64,000 nt of DNA from AWTP1-18 sp036504515. Its GTDB lineage: Bacteria > Pseudomonadota > Gammaproteobacteria > Burkholderiales > Rhodocyclaceae. The notes below the pieces were generated by a model. The model was given only the letters and a program-made list of their open reading frames with translations, was not told the DNA's origin and searched no databases. This document shows positions 18,363 to 28,500 of the stretch, one piece after another (position 1 is the first letter of the stretch; every line of letters begins with the position of its first letter). The position numbers were made by a program, and so were the translations under genes. The stretch spans positions 1-64,000 of the forward strand of contig DASXVA010000011.1 in assembly GCA_036504515.1 (NCBI GenBank). Direction: 5' to 3'.

Positions 18363-18833
18363 TCAGTGGTGATGGTCTTCCTGACGGAAATCATCATGAC
18401 AAGCTTTGCAGGTCTGTTGCAGCTTGCCCAGTTGCACCTTGACGGCAGCCTTGTCACCGGTGGCGGCAACCTTGGCCAGTTCGTTGGCCTCTTTGCCAAA
18501 GTTGCCGGCGACTTCACCAATCTTCTTGTTGTTCGGATCGAAGATTTCAGGCTTGGCCGCGGTCTCGTGGTAACCCATGCCCTTTTCGGTACCGGGGGCG
18601 TAGAGGGCGCCAAGACCTGCATTGGCGAGGGCCTGGATCGCGGTAGCGGCTTTCAGGACTTCATCCTTGTTGAATTGCCCATCCACATTGGCTTTGATGC
18701 GGCCGACGTTCCAAGAAATGACCTTGTAGGCCCCTTGGCGGGTTTTGATCAGATCTTCGGCTTTTTGCTGAGCAAAAGAGGCTGTGGCGGCCATCACGCC
18801 AAGGCTGATGAGAGCGAGTTGCTTGAGTTTCAT
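18363..18833 (-). CDS. Cytochrome c' (class II c-type cytochrome)
   Basis: This is a periplasmic four-helix-bundle cytochrome with the heme attached near the C terminus, the hallmark of class II. The signal peptide spans about residues 1-21 (ending ASFAQQ), and the heme motif CKACH is at Cys142, Cys145 and His146 of 156 residues. The protein ends in a DHHH tail. Cytochromes c' bind NO and CO and can protect against nitrosative stress; the role here is inferred from the family. It lies downstream of the DUF2322-like gene and purB on the same strand. Confidence 0.9.
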   Translation of the reverse strand: MKLKQLALISLGVMAATASFAQQKAEDLIKTRQGAYKVISWNVGRIKANVDGQFNKDEVLKAATAIQALANAGLGALYAPGTEKGMGYHETAAKPEIFDPNNKKIGEVAGNFGKEANELAKVAATGDKAAVKVQLGKLQQTCKACHDDFRQEDHHH

Positions 18834-18856
18834 GGATGATCTCCAGGTGAGGGGCG

Positions 18857-19183
18857 TTATTCGTTGCCGGTAGCAAAGACGTGCTTGACGCGGAGCGTCG
18901 GGCCGCCGGCTGCAATAGCGATCAAGCGATCAATATTGGGATGTTTGCCGGGGTGTGCCTGGGCATCAGTCGTGTGCTCGGCATAGAGTTCCATGCCTTT
19001 TTTTGCTGCTTCGGCGGTAATGGCACCGTAAATCTGCCCCAGGTGGTTGTACACCGACAGGGAACCGGCCTGACCGGGTTTGTTCTCGATCAGGGCCGTT
19101 TCATTGCCCTCGCCGTCCAGCAACTGGATGGCGAGGATGTGGGAGATTTTGGGGAGCTGCTTCAGGTTTTCTGCGAAGGCCAT
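18857..19183 (-). CDS. DUF2322-like small protein
   Basis: A 108-residue soluble protein without signal peptide or membrane helix. Its sequence (for example SLSVYNHLGQIYGAI and HPGKHPNIDRLIAIA) resembles the uncharacterised DUF2322 family as I recall it, and I assign no function. It lies 20 bases downstream of purB and 23 bases upstream of the cytochrome c' gene, so the three may be cotranscribed. Confidence 0.7.
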   Translation of the reverse strand: MAFAENLKQLPKISHILAIQLLDGEGNETALIENKPGQAGSLSVYNHLGQIYGAITAEAAKKGMELYAEHTTDAQAHPGKHPNIDRLIAIAAGGPTLRVKHVFATGNE

Positions 19184-19203
19184 AGTGCTGTTCCGTATTC
19201 AGG

Positions 19204-20568
19204 TCAGATGCGCTTGGCCAGTTCGGTGGCCTTGCCGATGTAGTTGCCGGGGGTCATGGTCAGCAGGCGCTGCTTTTCGGCTTCAGGAATCGACAGGGTC
19301 TTGATGAAGGCATGGAGGCCTTCCTTGTTGATGCCCTTGCCGCGGGTCAGTTCTTTCAACTGTTCGTAGGGGTTTTCCACGCCGTAACGACGCATGACAG
19401 TTTGTACCGGCTCGGCCAGCACTTCCCAGCAGGCGTCCAGATCGGCGGCCAGTTGTTCGGGGTTGGCTTCCAGCTTGTTCAGGCCCCGCAGACAGGACTC
19501 GAAGGCCAGCACGGTGTAGCCGAAGGCGACACCCATATTGCGCAGCACGGTGGAGTCGGTCAGGTCCCGTTGCAGGCGGGAGATAGGCAGCTTCTCGGCC
19601 AGGTGACGCAGGGTGGCGTTGGCCAAACCCAGATTGCCTTCGGAGTTCTCGAAGTCGATGGGATTGACCTTGTGGGGCATGGTGGAGGAACCGATCTCGC
19701 CAGCCTTGAGCTTTTGCTTGAAGTAGCCCAGGGAGATGTATTGCCAGATGTCGCGGTTGGCGTCGATCAGAATAGTATTGGCCCGGGCCATGGCGTCGTA
19801 GAGCTCGGCCATGGCGTCGTGGGGTTCGATCTGAATGGTGTAGGGATTGAATTCCAGGCCCAGGGATTCGATGAACTTCTTGTTGAAGGCTTCCCAGTCG
19901 AAGTCGGGATAGGCGGAAAGGTGGGCGTTGTAGTTGCCCACGGCACCGTTGAACTTGGCGGTCAGGGATACAGCAGCGATCTGCTTCTCGGCCCGGATCA
20001 GGCGGGCAGCGATGTTGGCCATTTCCTTGCCCAAAGTGGACGGGCTGGCGGGCTGGCCGTGGGTGCGGCAGAGCAGGGGCAGGTCCGCCAGGGTGTGGGC
20101 CAAGTCGCGGAACTTGGCGATGATCTTGTTCAGGCCCGGCTGCAGGCTGGCGCTGCGGCCATCGGTCAGCATCAGGGCGTGGGAAACATTGTTGATGTCT
20201 TCCGAAGTGCAACCGAAATGGATGAACTCGGTGACCCGCATCACTTCTGCATTATTGGCCAAGCGGTCCTTGAGCCAGTATTCCATGGCCTTCACGTCGT
20301 GATTGGTGCGCTGCTCGATGGTCTTGATGGCAGCGGCATCTTCCACCGAGAAGGCGGCAATTACGGCATCCAGTTCGGCCACCGTGGCAGCGGAGAAAGG
20401 CTTGATTTCAGCCAGTTCGGGGGCAGCAGCAAGGGCCTTGAGCCATTCGATTTCTACCTTGACCCGGTTGCGGATCAGGCCGAATTCAGAAAAGTGAGCG
20501 CGGAGGGGCTCCACTTTGTCGGCATAGCGGCCATCAAGGGGAGACAGGGCAGTAAGGGTAAAAGACAT
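19204..20568 (-). CDS. purB: Adenylosuccinate lyase
   Basis: PurB cleaves SAICAR and adenylosuccinate, releasing fumarate, in purine synthesis. The 454-residue product begins MSFTLTALSPLDGRYADKV and contains the fumarase/aspartase signature SSTMPHKVNPIDFENSE and the TSEDINNVSHALML region. An upstream in-frame start at 20634 would add 22 residues with no family match, so I use the ATG at 20568. Confidence 0.97.
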   Translation of the reverse strand: MSFTLTALSPLDGRYADKVEPLRAHFSEFGLIRNRVKVEIEWLKALAAAPELAEIKPFSAATVAELDAVIAAFSVEDAAAIKTIEQRTNHDVKAMEYWLKDRLANNAEVMRVTEFIHFGCTSEDINNVSHALMLTDGRSASLQPGLNKIIAKFRDLAHTLADLPLLCRTHGQPASPSTLGKEMANIAARLIRAEKQIAAVSLTAKFNGAVGNYNAHLSAYPDFDWEAFNKKFIESLGLEFNPYTIQIEPHDAMAELYDAMARANTILIDANRDIWQYISLGYFKQKLKAGEIGSSTMPHKVNPIDFENSEGNLGLANATLRHLAEKLPISRLQRDLTDSTVLRNMGVAFGYTVLAFESCLRGLNKLEANPEQLAADLDACWEVLAEPVQTVMRRYGVENPYEQLKELTRGKGINKEGLHAFIKTLSIPEAEKQRLLTMTPGNYIGKATELAKRI

Positions 20569-20748
20569 GGAGGGGAACCAATGGAAGTCGCCGAAAATCG
20601 AACCAAATTTTAACATGGGCCACATATCCTTCACCCCGCCTCCTCTTACGGACTAGGCTTAAAAATCACGGTGATATACTGCAAAGCAGCCCCTAGCCAT
20701 GCCCCAAGGCTAGCGTTGTCCCCCTTCAGACATTCAAAACTAAAACAC

Positions 20749-21357
20749 ATGAAGCTTCTTGGTTCCATCGCCAGTCCCTATACCCGCAAAGTGCGTGTCG
20801 TTCTTGCGGAAAAGAAAATCGAGTGCGATTTCCAGATCGTTGTTGCTGCCGATCCAGAAGGTCCTGTCGTTAGCTTCAATCCCTTGGCTCGAGTTCCTGT
20901 GCTGGTGCTGGACGACAACACAGCGTTGTTTGACTCCCCCGTGATTGTCGAATATCTGGATAACGCCGCACCCAACAACAAGCTGCTGCCCCAGCCTAGC
21001 CGGGAACGGATTGAGGTAAAACAAAAAGAGGCGTTGGCCGATGGTTTGATGGATGCCGCCGTCGCGGTTCGCCTTGAGTCCACCCGGACGAAAAAGGAAC
21101 AAAGCGCCGCCTGGATTGAACGCAACATGGCCGTGATTCATCGCAGTCTGGCTCGGATTTCAGCCGAGTTGGGCGAAAACACTTGGAGCACCGGCACCCA
21201 TTTTGGTTTGGTGGATATTGCGAACGGCTGTGCTCTGGGGTATCTGGATTTTCGTTTCCCCGAAATTGACTGGCGTAGCCAGTACGCCAACTTGGCCAAG
21301 TTGCAGGAAAAGCTTTTACTACGGCCTTCCTTTGCCGATACGGTTCCAACCGCCTGA
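20749..21357 (+). CDS. Glutathione S-transferase family protein
   Basis: The 202-residue protein has a thioredoxin-like N-terminal domain (MKLLGSIASPYTRKVRVVLAEK, with a Ser/Pro/Tyr motif where GSTs bind glutathione) and the DSPVIVEYLD glutathione-contact motif near residue 64, followed by an all-helical C-terminal domain. It resembles the YibF type of bacterial GST more than SspA, but the substrate is unknown. The start at 20749 fits the family; no strong ribosome-binding site is visible. The purB gene is divergent. Its terminator lies inside the convergent kinase gene. Confidence 0.8.
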   Translation: MKLLGSIASPYTRKVRVVLAEKKIECDFQIVVAADPEGPVVSFNPLARVPVLVLDDNTALFDSPVIVEYLDNAAPNNKLLPQPSRERIEVKQKEALADGLMDAAVAVRLESTRTKKEQSAAWIERNMAVIHRSLARISAELGENTWSTGTHFGLVDIANGCALGYLDFRFPEIDWRSQYANLAKLQEKLLLRPSFADTVPTA

Positions 21358-21371
21358 GAACTGCTCCCTGA

Positions 21372-21998
21372 TCAAGGCAGAATCAGCGAAAACAACGCCC
21401 CGCCAGTCGGGGCGTTTTTCATTTCAATCCAGCCTGTTTTTCCATGGGGAGTTCGGTGGTGTTCGGCAATGAGTCGAGCGAAGGCCAACCCGAGGCCGCT
21501 GCCCTGGGCGTCCATTCCCTTGGTTTCGTGGTGAGCGGGAAAGCCGGGACCATCGTCAGCCACAGTAAAGCGAATTCCGCCACCAGGCTCGGGCAAGGCA
21601 TCGATATGAATTTCAGTCACGGCGTGGCGTAAAGCATTGCGCAGGGCGTCGAATAAAACCAGCTTGACTTGGTACGCATCGAAAGCCCAAACAGGGACAG
21701 GATTATTTGTGGGCCAGCGCAGGGTTATTGCCATGTCCGGCGGTGAGACCCATTCGTTTTTCAGGTCATCCCAAAAGTCGGTGAGATCCTGATCGGCAAT
21801 ATTCAGCCGCAACGATGCCTTGTCGTTCCGGTAAAGGGCGAGCAATTCCACCAGTTGGGTATTGATGCGATCGACCTGTTGCTGCGCCTGAGCCAAGGCC
21901 GGGGAAGGTGCTGATTTTTTTGCCTGGTCGAGCCACACTGCCAAAGCATTCAAACCGTTTTTTGCATCATGCAGGGTTGCGGCAAGCAGATCGTCCAT
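21372..21998 (-). CDS. Soluble sensor histidine kinase (short)
   Basis: A 208-residue cytoplasmic histidine kinase with no membrane or sensor domain. The phosphoacceptor is probably His10 in LHDAKNGLNAL. The HATPase domain shows the N box (FDALRNALRHAV), the G1 box (VADDGPGFP) and the G2 box (GSGLGLAFARLIAEHH). It starts 8 bases after the stop of the TPR response regulator, its likely partner, in an operon with fbp. Input must come from another protein or a cytoplasmic ligand. Confidence 0.85.
   Translation of the reverse strand: MDDLLAATLHDAKNGLNALAVWLDQAKKSAPSPALAQAQQQVDRINTQLVELLALYRNDKASLRLNIADQDLTDFWDDLKNEWVSPPDMAITLRWPTNNPVPVWAFDAYQVKLVLFDALRNALRHAVTEIHIDALPEPGGGIRFTVADDGPGFPAHHETKGMDAQGSGLGLAFARLIAEHHRTPHGKTGWIEMKNAPTGGALFSLILP
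21394..21420 (+). terminator. Terminator of the GST gene, embedded in a convergent coding region
   Basis: AACGCCCCG (21394-21402) pairs with CGGGGCGTT (21408-21416) and is followed by TTT. It lies 36 bases after the GST stop and inside the last codons of the reverse-strand histidine kinase gene. Confidence 0.85.
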
Positions 21999-22006
21999 GG
22001 AGGATC

Positions 22007-23623
22007 CTATTCTTCGAGAATGGCAGTGCCCGGTGGCGCGACCCGGCGATAGAAGGCTTCCACTTCTGGCAGACGGGAGTGCTCGGGATTAATGTAGCGT
22101 GCTTGCAATATGTAGTGATGGGCCTTGGCCAGATAGTCCGTTTTCATCCCGTTGCGATGAATGTGCATGAGCAATGCGAGAGCCGCATTGATGGCAATCT
22201 GGCAGTTGTTATGTAGACGGTCTGCCGCCTCTGTCAGCATGGCCACGGCTTTGTCGAGTTCTCCTGCCTTGGCTAGGGCAACTGCATCGTTATTCAGTTT
22301 CACCATCGTTCCTCGTGCTGCGTCGAGGAACAAACCACCTTCATCACTCAGGCCGGCTTTGGCAAACACGCGCTGGGCTGCCTGAATGACTTTCTCGTTC
22401 TCCTGATAATCCTCGGCGATGCCCCGGATGATGTTTTTTGCACCATCTTCATCGCCATTGGCAAAACAGGCTTGGGCAATTTCCAACTGGGTCGTGGTAT
22501 CAAGCTCATTACCCTGAGAGGATTGCAGTGCTTTTTGCAAAGCCGCTTTGGCCGCTTCTATATTGCCAGCCTTAACCTGCACAAGGCTTTCGACCGCTGC
22601 CTGGCGGGCTGTCAGGGCAGGCGTGTTGCCGAAGTGTTTCCCCATGTCCTTGAGGGCATCCAATGCCTCCTTGGTCTTACCCTGCTCTGAATAACTATGA
22701 GCCAGGCCGGCATAGTCGTCGTGGCTTTTGAAAAAACCCGTCCGGTCTTTTTCTACGGCACGACGAAAGGCTTCTTCAGCCCGGGCGAAGTCCTTGTTTT
22801 CCAGGGCCAGGGCGCCCATGCGGCGGTGGCGCTGGGTGGTTGGGGCGACGGCAAGGGATTTTTCGACGATTGCCTGGGCGATTGCCGGGTCGGTTTTTTC
22901 GAGCAGTTCTGCCAGGGAGTCGTAGGCTGCCAGATAGTTGGGATAGGCGCTGAGGGCCTCAGTCAGATGTTTTTTTGCAGCGGCCTCATCACCGTCGGCA
23001 GCGAGGACAAGGGCCTTGCCGACTTCTGCCCAAGGGGTTGATCGCTGCTGAAGAACGCTTTCGTAGAGAGCAAGGGCTTCATCGTTGCGACCAAGCGCAA
23101 TCAGCAATTCACCTTTCTGGCGAAGCACATCCAGACCATAACGGCAGTTGTTTGCCAGCAATGCATCGCAGGCGGCCAGCGCTTTGCGGTTGTCACCCTT
23201 TTCGCCAAGATGTTGGTAGAGGGATTGCAGCGCTTCCTTCTTTTCCAGGATGCGAGTCAGGCGGGCGCGAAGCAATTCCGACGTGAACGGTTTGAGCAGG
23301 TAATCGTCGGGCGAGTATTCGGCCGCAGTGGAAACCTGCTCGTAGCCGGTTTCCCCGGTGATCATGAGAAAGGCTGACGACAAGGGCAGCAAATGGCGCC
23401 GCCTGAGCAACTCAAGCAACTGCTGACCATCGGCACCTTGCCCCAGGTTGTAATCGCAGACGATCAGGTCGTACTTTTTGAGGGACAGCCTTTCGATGGC
23501 CTCCTTGACGTTACGGGCCTGATCGCATTTTTCCAGGCCGCCGTCCGACAACTGGATGCGGACACTGGAGCGCATTTCCGGCATGTCATCAATCAGCAGT
23601 CCCGTTTTGTCGCTGAGGTCCAT
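22007..23623 (-). CDS. Response regulator with C-terminal TPR domain
   Basis: The 538-residue protein has an N-terminal receiver domain (about 5-125) with the acidic pair in IDDMPE, phosphoacceptor Asp57 in VCDYNLG and the conserved Lys in LLKPFTSE. The rest (about 140-530) is TPR-like helical repeats in place of a DNA-binding domain. Its output is therefore probably protein-protein interaction. It lies 9 bases after fbp and 8 bases before the short histidine kinase. Confidence 0.87.
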   Translation of the reverse strand: MDLSDKTGLLIDDMPEMRSSVRIQLSDGGLEKCDQARNVKEAIERLSLKKYDLIVCDYNLGQGADGQQLLELLRRRHLLPLSSAFLMITGETGYEQVSTAAEYSPDDYLLKPFTSELLRARLTRILEKKEALQSLYQHLGEKGDNRKALAACDALLANNCRYGLDVLRQKGELLIALGRNDEALALYESVLQQRSTPWAEVGKALVLAADGDEAAAKKHLTEALSAYPNYLAAYDSLAELLEKTDPAIAQAIVEKSLAVAPTTQRHRRMGALALENKDFARAEEAFRRAVEKDRTGFFKSHDDYAGLAHSYSEQGKTKEALDALKDMGKHFGNTPALTARQAAVESLVQVKAGNIEAAKAALQKALQSSQGNELDTTTQLEIAQACFANGDEDGAKNIIRGIAEDYQENEKVIQAAQRVFAKAGLSDEGGLFLDAARGTMVKLNNDAVALAKAGELDKAVAMLTEAADRLHNNCQIAINAALALLMHIHRNGMKTDYLAKAHHYILQARYINPEHSRLPEVEAFYRRVAPPGTAILEE

Positions 23624-23632
23624 GGTCGTTGT

Positions 23633-24631
23633 TTACTGCTGGTGGTAGGCGGTGACGCGTTCCACTTCATGCCGCGATCCCAGAACTACGGCCACCCGTT
23701 GATGCAGCATTTCGGGGGCAATATCGAGGATGTTCTCGCGGCCATTGGTGGCTGCACCACCAGCTTGTTCGACCAGCATCGCCATAGGGTTGGCCTCGTA
23801 CATCAGCCGCAACTTCCCCGCTTTGCCCGCATCCTTGGTGTCTTTGGGGTAAAGAAAAATGCCACCGCGACTGATGATGCGATGCACGTCGGCCACCATG
23901 GAGCCAACCCACCGCATATTGAAGTCCTTGCCGCGAACGCCATCTTTGCCCGCTTCGAGTTCATCGATATAACGCTTGACCGGCGCCTCCCAGTGGCGGG
24001 CATTGGAAGCGTTGATGGCGTATTCCTGAGTGTCCTCGGGGATGAGCACATTTTCCTGGGTCAGATGGAAAGTGCCGGACTCCCGATCCAGGGTAAACAC
24101 ATGCACGCCTTTGCCCAGGGTCAGCACCAGCAGCGTGGTGGGGCCATAGACTGCGTAGCCCGCGCAGACTTGCTGACGACCCTTTTGCAGGAAAGCTTGC
24201 TCATCGGGTTCAACCCCTTGAGGACAGCGCAGAACAGAAAAGATGGTGCCGATGGAAACATTGACATCAATGTTGGAAGAACCATCGAGGGGATCGAACA
24301 ACAACAGGTATTCGCCCTTGGGGTAGCGATGGGGAATCGGGTGGGGGTGTTCCATTTCTTCTGAAGCCATGGCGGCCAGATGACCACCCCATTCGTTGGC
24401 CTCAAGCAAGATATCGTTGGAGAGTATGTCCAGTTTCTTCTGGACTTCCCCTTGCACATTGTCCGAGCCAGCCGAGCCGAGCACATCGGCCAGGCCACCC
24501 TTGTTAACGGCAATGGCGATGCTGGCGCAGGCCTTGGCGACGATTTCAACCAGCAGGCGCAAGTCGGCACAAATGAGTTGCTGGTCTCGCTGCGCTTCAA
24601 TCAGGAAGCGGGACAAAGTAATGTTGCGCAT
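23633..24631 (-). CDS. fbp: Fructose-1,6-bisphosphatase class 1
   Basis: This gluconeogenic or Calvin-cycle enzyme removes the 1-phosphate of fructose-1,6-bisphosphate. The metal-binding signature LLFDPLDGSSNID is present, with the substrate-binding RYIDELEAGKDG and LRLMYEANPMA segments. Length is 332 residues, normal for the family. It is the first gene of a reverse-strand operon that continues into a response regulator and kinase with 8-9 base gaps. Confidence 0.97.
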   Translation of the reverse strand: MRNITLSRFLIEAQRDQQLICADLRLLVEIVAKACASIAIAVNKGGLADVLGSAGSDNVQGEVQKKLDILSNDILLEANEWGGHLAAMASEEMEHPHPIPHRYPKGEYLLLFDPLDGSSNIDVNVSIGTIFSVLRCPQGVEPDEQAFLQKGRQQVCAGYAVYGPTTLLVLTLGKGVHVFTLDRESGTFHLTQENVLIPEDTQEYAINASNARHWEAPVKRYIDELEAGKDGVRGKDFNMRWVGSMVADVHRIISRGGIFLYPKDTKDAGKAGKLRLMYEANPMAMLVEQAGGAATNGRENILDIAPEMLHQRVAVVLGSRHEVERVTAYHQQ

Positions 24632-24772
24632 GGGGCATCCGGGATAATTTCAATTGCGAAACATTATATCGGTGCCTGCCTGCCATCCCGCAGTCTGATC
24701 GCCGCAGAATGAACGGATAGGGGAAACAGCCTATTCCTGCCCAGGCTTTGTAAGAGCAGTGAAGGGACGCAA

Positions 24773-25507
24773 CTATCGGCTATCCATTCGGTAAAAAAGA
24801 GCGTTTGGGGCTATCCAGACAAGAATGTCGTCAAAGGCGCCTGAACTGGCAGTGCTTGCGGAGATTTGTCTCTGGATAAAAATGGCGTTGCCGGCATCGG
24901 TGTTTCCTGCGTCATTGGCGTCTTCATCACCGTTGCCATTGGGGCATTCGCCATTGCTGCAATCGGGGAGTTTCTCGCCGGATTCCAGGGTAGCCAGGTA
25001 GCCATTTTTCCCCTGGGAAAAAATCACGACGGGGATATCATTGGCATTGCTCAGGCTCACCAGGTTGTTGTTTATATCCCGCGACTTTATGGTGATTCTT
25101 CTCGTGGTACTACTGGTGAATTTGTTGGCGCTATTGGCAAACTCGGGCGTTACTGCATAACGCAGTAAGCGACCCCAGGCATCGGCCTTGGCGATGGACA
25201 GGCTTACCCAGGGAACAAAACCACGGCTGGTATTGCAGGCACCCGTTGTCGTATTCCTGTCTTCCGTTCCATCGGTAGCGGATTTGGCAGCGCAGGGGAA
25301 ATAGCCGTTGCTCATGGCAAAACCTAGAAGGGAGGCCCGTACTTCATCCAGCGTAGTTTGGGTCTCAGCGGCGGCCTTTGCATCCTGCTGTGTCGAAAGA
25401 GGAATGAGTAGTCCTCCAAGCAACAGGGACAGAATGACCAGAACCACGGCCATTTCTGTCAGGGTGAAGGCAGACTGTTTCTTTCGGCAAAGTTTGGATG
25501 TGTCCAT
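24773..25507 (-). CDS. Type II/IV pseudopilin (minor pilin) of the MSHA-like operon
   Basis: The 244-residue protein has a class III prepilin leader of 13 residues and a hydrophobic helix starting FTLTEMAVVLVILSLLL, with the conserved Glu at position +5 of the mature protein (Glu18). The residue before the cleavage site is Ala13, not the usual Gly. The globular part contains cysteines (FPCAAKS, GACNTS, LPDCSNGEC) and an acidic Asn/Asp/Gly-rich stretch that might bind a metal ion. It is the last gene of the operon, 14 bases after the giant pilin-like gene. Confidence 0.85.
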   Translation of the reverse strand: MDTSKLCRKKQSAFTLTEMAVVLVILSLLLGGLLIPLSTQQDAKAAAETQTTLDEVRASLLGFAMSNGYFPCAAKSATDGTEDRNTTTGACNTSRGFVPWVSLSIAKADAWGRLLRYAVTPEFANSANKFTSSTTRRITIKSRDINNNLVSLSNANDIPVVIFSQGKNGYLATLESGEKLPDCSNGECPNGNGDEDANDAGNTDAGNAIFIQRQISASTASSGAFDDILVWIAPNALFYRMDSR

Positions 25508-25521
25508 GATGGATTTACTGA

Positions 25522-28500
25522 TCAGTCGTCGTGACTCAATTGGTCATTGAACAGACCTGAGCGGATTTCAGAAATGAAGGTGGTGATAGGTGACGCGGCC
25601 GTATCGTCTCTGGAACTGTCCGCATTACCCTTTTCAAGGTAGGCACAGGCGACTTGGTCTTTGCCACGACGGCAGTTGCCGGAATTCGATACTTGGGAAT
25701 CCAGTTCTTTACCCGCCGCGATGAGGATCAGACTGTATTTCTGCGGACCGTCGCTGATGCTCAGGGTTTTGCTGAGCAGGCTGGCCGTACGCTGGTAGAA
25801 GATCAGGTCGCGCCAGCCGTTGTGATTCCACCAACTGTCCTGATCATGATTCAGCCACTGGCAGGTGTCCGGCCAGATCACGGGGAGTGTGCCGGATGCG
25901 TTCTGGCCCTGACTCAGTGCATTGTCCAGGTTACGGGTTTGTCCAACGGCTGTCTGTGCCGCGCTCAGGGCCGTATTGATCGCACTGCTTGAGGAGCCTG
26001 TCACCGCGCTGTTGGTTAGCTGAACGGCACTGGCAATGCTGGCTTGGGCTGTATTGGAGAGGGTTGCCAGATAGTTGGCGTAGGCCTGGATGATGCTGGC
26101 GAGGGTGACGACAGCCTGTGTCGCATCGCGCAGGGCCGGGCCGGTCATCGTGTTGTTCGGCGTTGCCTTGAAATCGCTGCGAACCTTGGTCATGTTTGCC
26201 GTTTTTTTCCAGGAGACCCAGCCATCGTTACTGGAGAGGGCCATCAGGGTGGCCCAACTGCTGTTGGTGGCCTCGATGGCCAGCAATAAATTGATCTGGG
26301 CAACTTGGGCATTCCGGGCTGCGCCAATAGCAGCCGTGAGGGCTGAACTTTTCGTTGTGGTACTGGCGCCGAGGTTGCCGTAGGTATCGAGCATGGTCTG
26401 GACTGCGGATACGGCAGCTGTGTTCGTACTGCGAAGGGTGGTCAATGCGGTGGCAATGCTGGAGGACTTGGTGTTGATCTTTCCCAGAATTCCATCGACC
26501 TGAGTCAGGGCGAGCAACAGGGCTTGTGCTCGACTGCTCTGATCCGCTTCCATGTTGGCGGTGGCAAGGGCTTGTATTCCGGCAAGCACTGCGTCCAGAT
26601 AGGGAATGAGACTCGCTGCTGACAGGTTTGGCCGGACCGCAACCATGGTATCGACTAGGGCGCGAGACTGGGTCGATGCCGCTTTCAGAAACGTGACAGC
26701 AGTATTGCCGAGGGAGGCGGTTTGATCAGCGATCGCGCTAAGGGCGTTGAAATTGGCCTGGGTCTGCCCTAGGAAGTATTTGTTGGCCCGGTAAGCCGTA
26801 TTGTCCGGAGAGGACGTGGTCACGCTGGCGGCTGCGGCGGAACGCTGGGCTGCCAAAGTGCTGGCAATGGACTGGGTAATGGCATTGGTCAGGGCGGTTT
26901 GTGCGCTACTGATATTGGCATCTGACGTTACAAGCCCAGGGGAGCCTGCGACTGAGGGGTTTTTGGCCGTTATGTTTGACAGGGTCGCAAGGCTGGCGCA
27001 AACCCCGCTAGTGTTTTGCGTGGTCAGTACGCAATCAAGGGACAAACTTCCGGCCATGTCTATCTTGAGCACTTGTGCCGAATCCCTGAGTTCCGTCGCG
27101 GAGATGATGGAACTCGCTGACCCTTGAACCGCTGTTTTGAAGGAAGCCAACTTGGCATTGAAGTCATTGAGGTCCAACTGCAGCTTGTCTATCTGTCGGT
27201 CCAGGGCGTTGTTGGTTGAACTTGTAGTCAACTGGGCGATCTGGTAGGGATAGACATCAATACCCTTGACAATCAGTTGCCAGGCCAGCGACGCCTGGAA
27301 ATAACTGTCCTTGTTCTGATTAAGAATGTAATCGAAATAGTTTGGAGACGGCAGTGGACTGGGTGCTAGGGAGGGGGCAATGAGCAGGAGTGCCGAGTTG
27401 CTATCGACCAGGGCCTGATCCCTTTTGCTGGCGGTACTGTTGGTCAGATAACTTTTGATCGAGCTGAGAGCGTTATTTGCTGTGCTATAGGCAGTGTCCA
27501 CCGCGGATTTGAGGGCATTGGTCAATGCCTGAACAAAGTTGACGACTTCCTGCAAGGGTTGCAGGGCTGTGGCAAGAGCCACGACGGCCGTTACTCTGGC
27601 CGTATCGTTGGGAGCTGCTGCAAGGGCATTCACCGCGGCATTAGCCTGATTGGTGGCATCGGTCAGGGATTGAGCAGACAAGGTCTGGCTTTTCGGAATG
27701 CGACCGAACAGACTGGCCTGAAACTGCGCATCGTAGTCCGTGCTACTCAAGGCAAAGGGACTGGGCCAGGGGTAGGCCCCTTTGCCGGCATCGGCGGCGT
27801 AACGCATCATGCATTGCCGGACTTCTGCCAACACTCTGCGTTCAGCTGCCGCCATGACTTCGGCCCGGGTAATGTAGATCAGGCGATCATTCACAATGAA
27901 CTGGGTGGAGATCGTGCCATCAGTAACGGGACCGGCCACAAGGGTTGGGAGATCATCACTGAAGGCAGCATTATCCACGCTAGCGGTTTTATCCAGATAG
28001 TTGCTGGCCACGGTATAGCCAGCATCGTCACGGCTTTGCAGGGAGGTGCTTGCCAGTCGTTGCAAGGAGCTTCCCGGCGCAATGACGACCGCGACAACAT
28101 CGGCGGCAATCACTTGGCCGTTTGTATTCACAATGGAAATTGTCCCGGCTGTTCCGCTATTCAGTTGCGTACTCGTCCGGTTGACGCCTTTACGGTAAGG
28201 CTTGGAAACGGCATACCAAAACCGTTCGCCATCGCTAGTGGCGATTTCCGGCAGCCCCAGGGTCTTGAAGGGAAGTCTTCCCAAACTGATGCTGGCACAG
28301 GACGATCTTTCTGCGCCGTAACTGGATGATGCGGGGTTGTGGGCCGTTGTGTCGGGGCAGGGTAACTCACCGGGTCGGACACAGTCGCCACTGGGGCAAG
28401 AGGAGTCAAACTGGACGGTGCTGATGTAGCCCAGCAGGGCTTCCTTGGCCTGGGCCAACCCAGGATTTTGCTGGGAGTTTCTGGCCCAGACATTACTTGC

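Noticed and set aside
19312..20613. 433-codon forward open frame
   Set aside because: Antisense to purB, whose motifs are clear; the frame has no domain.
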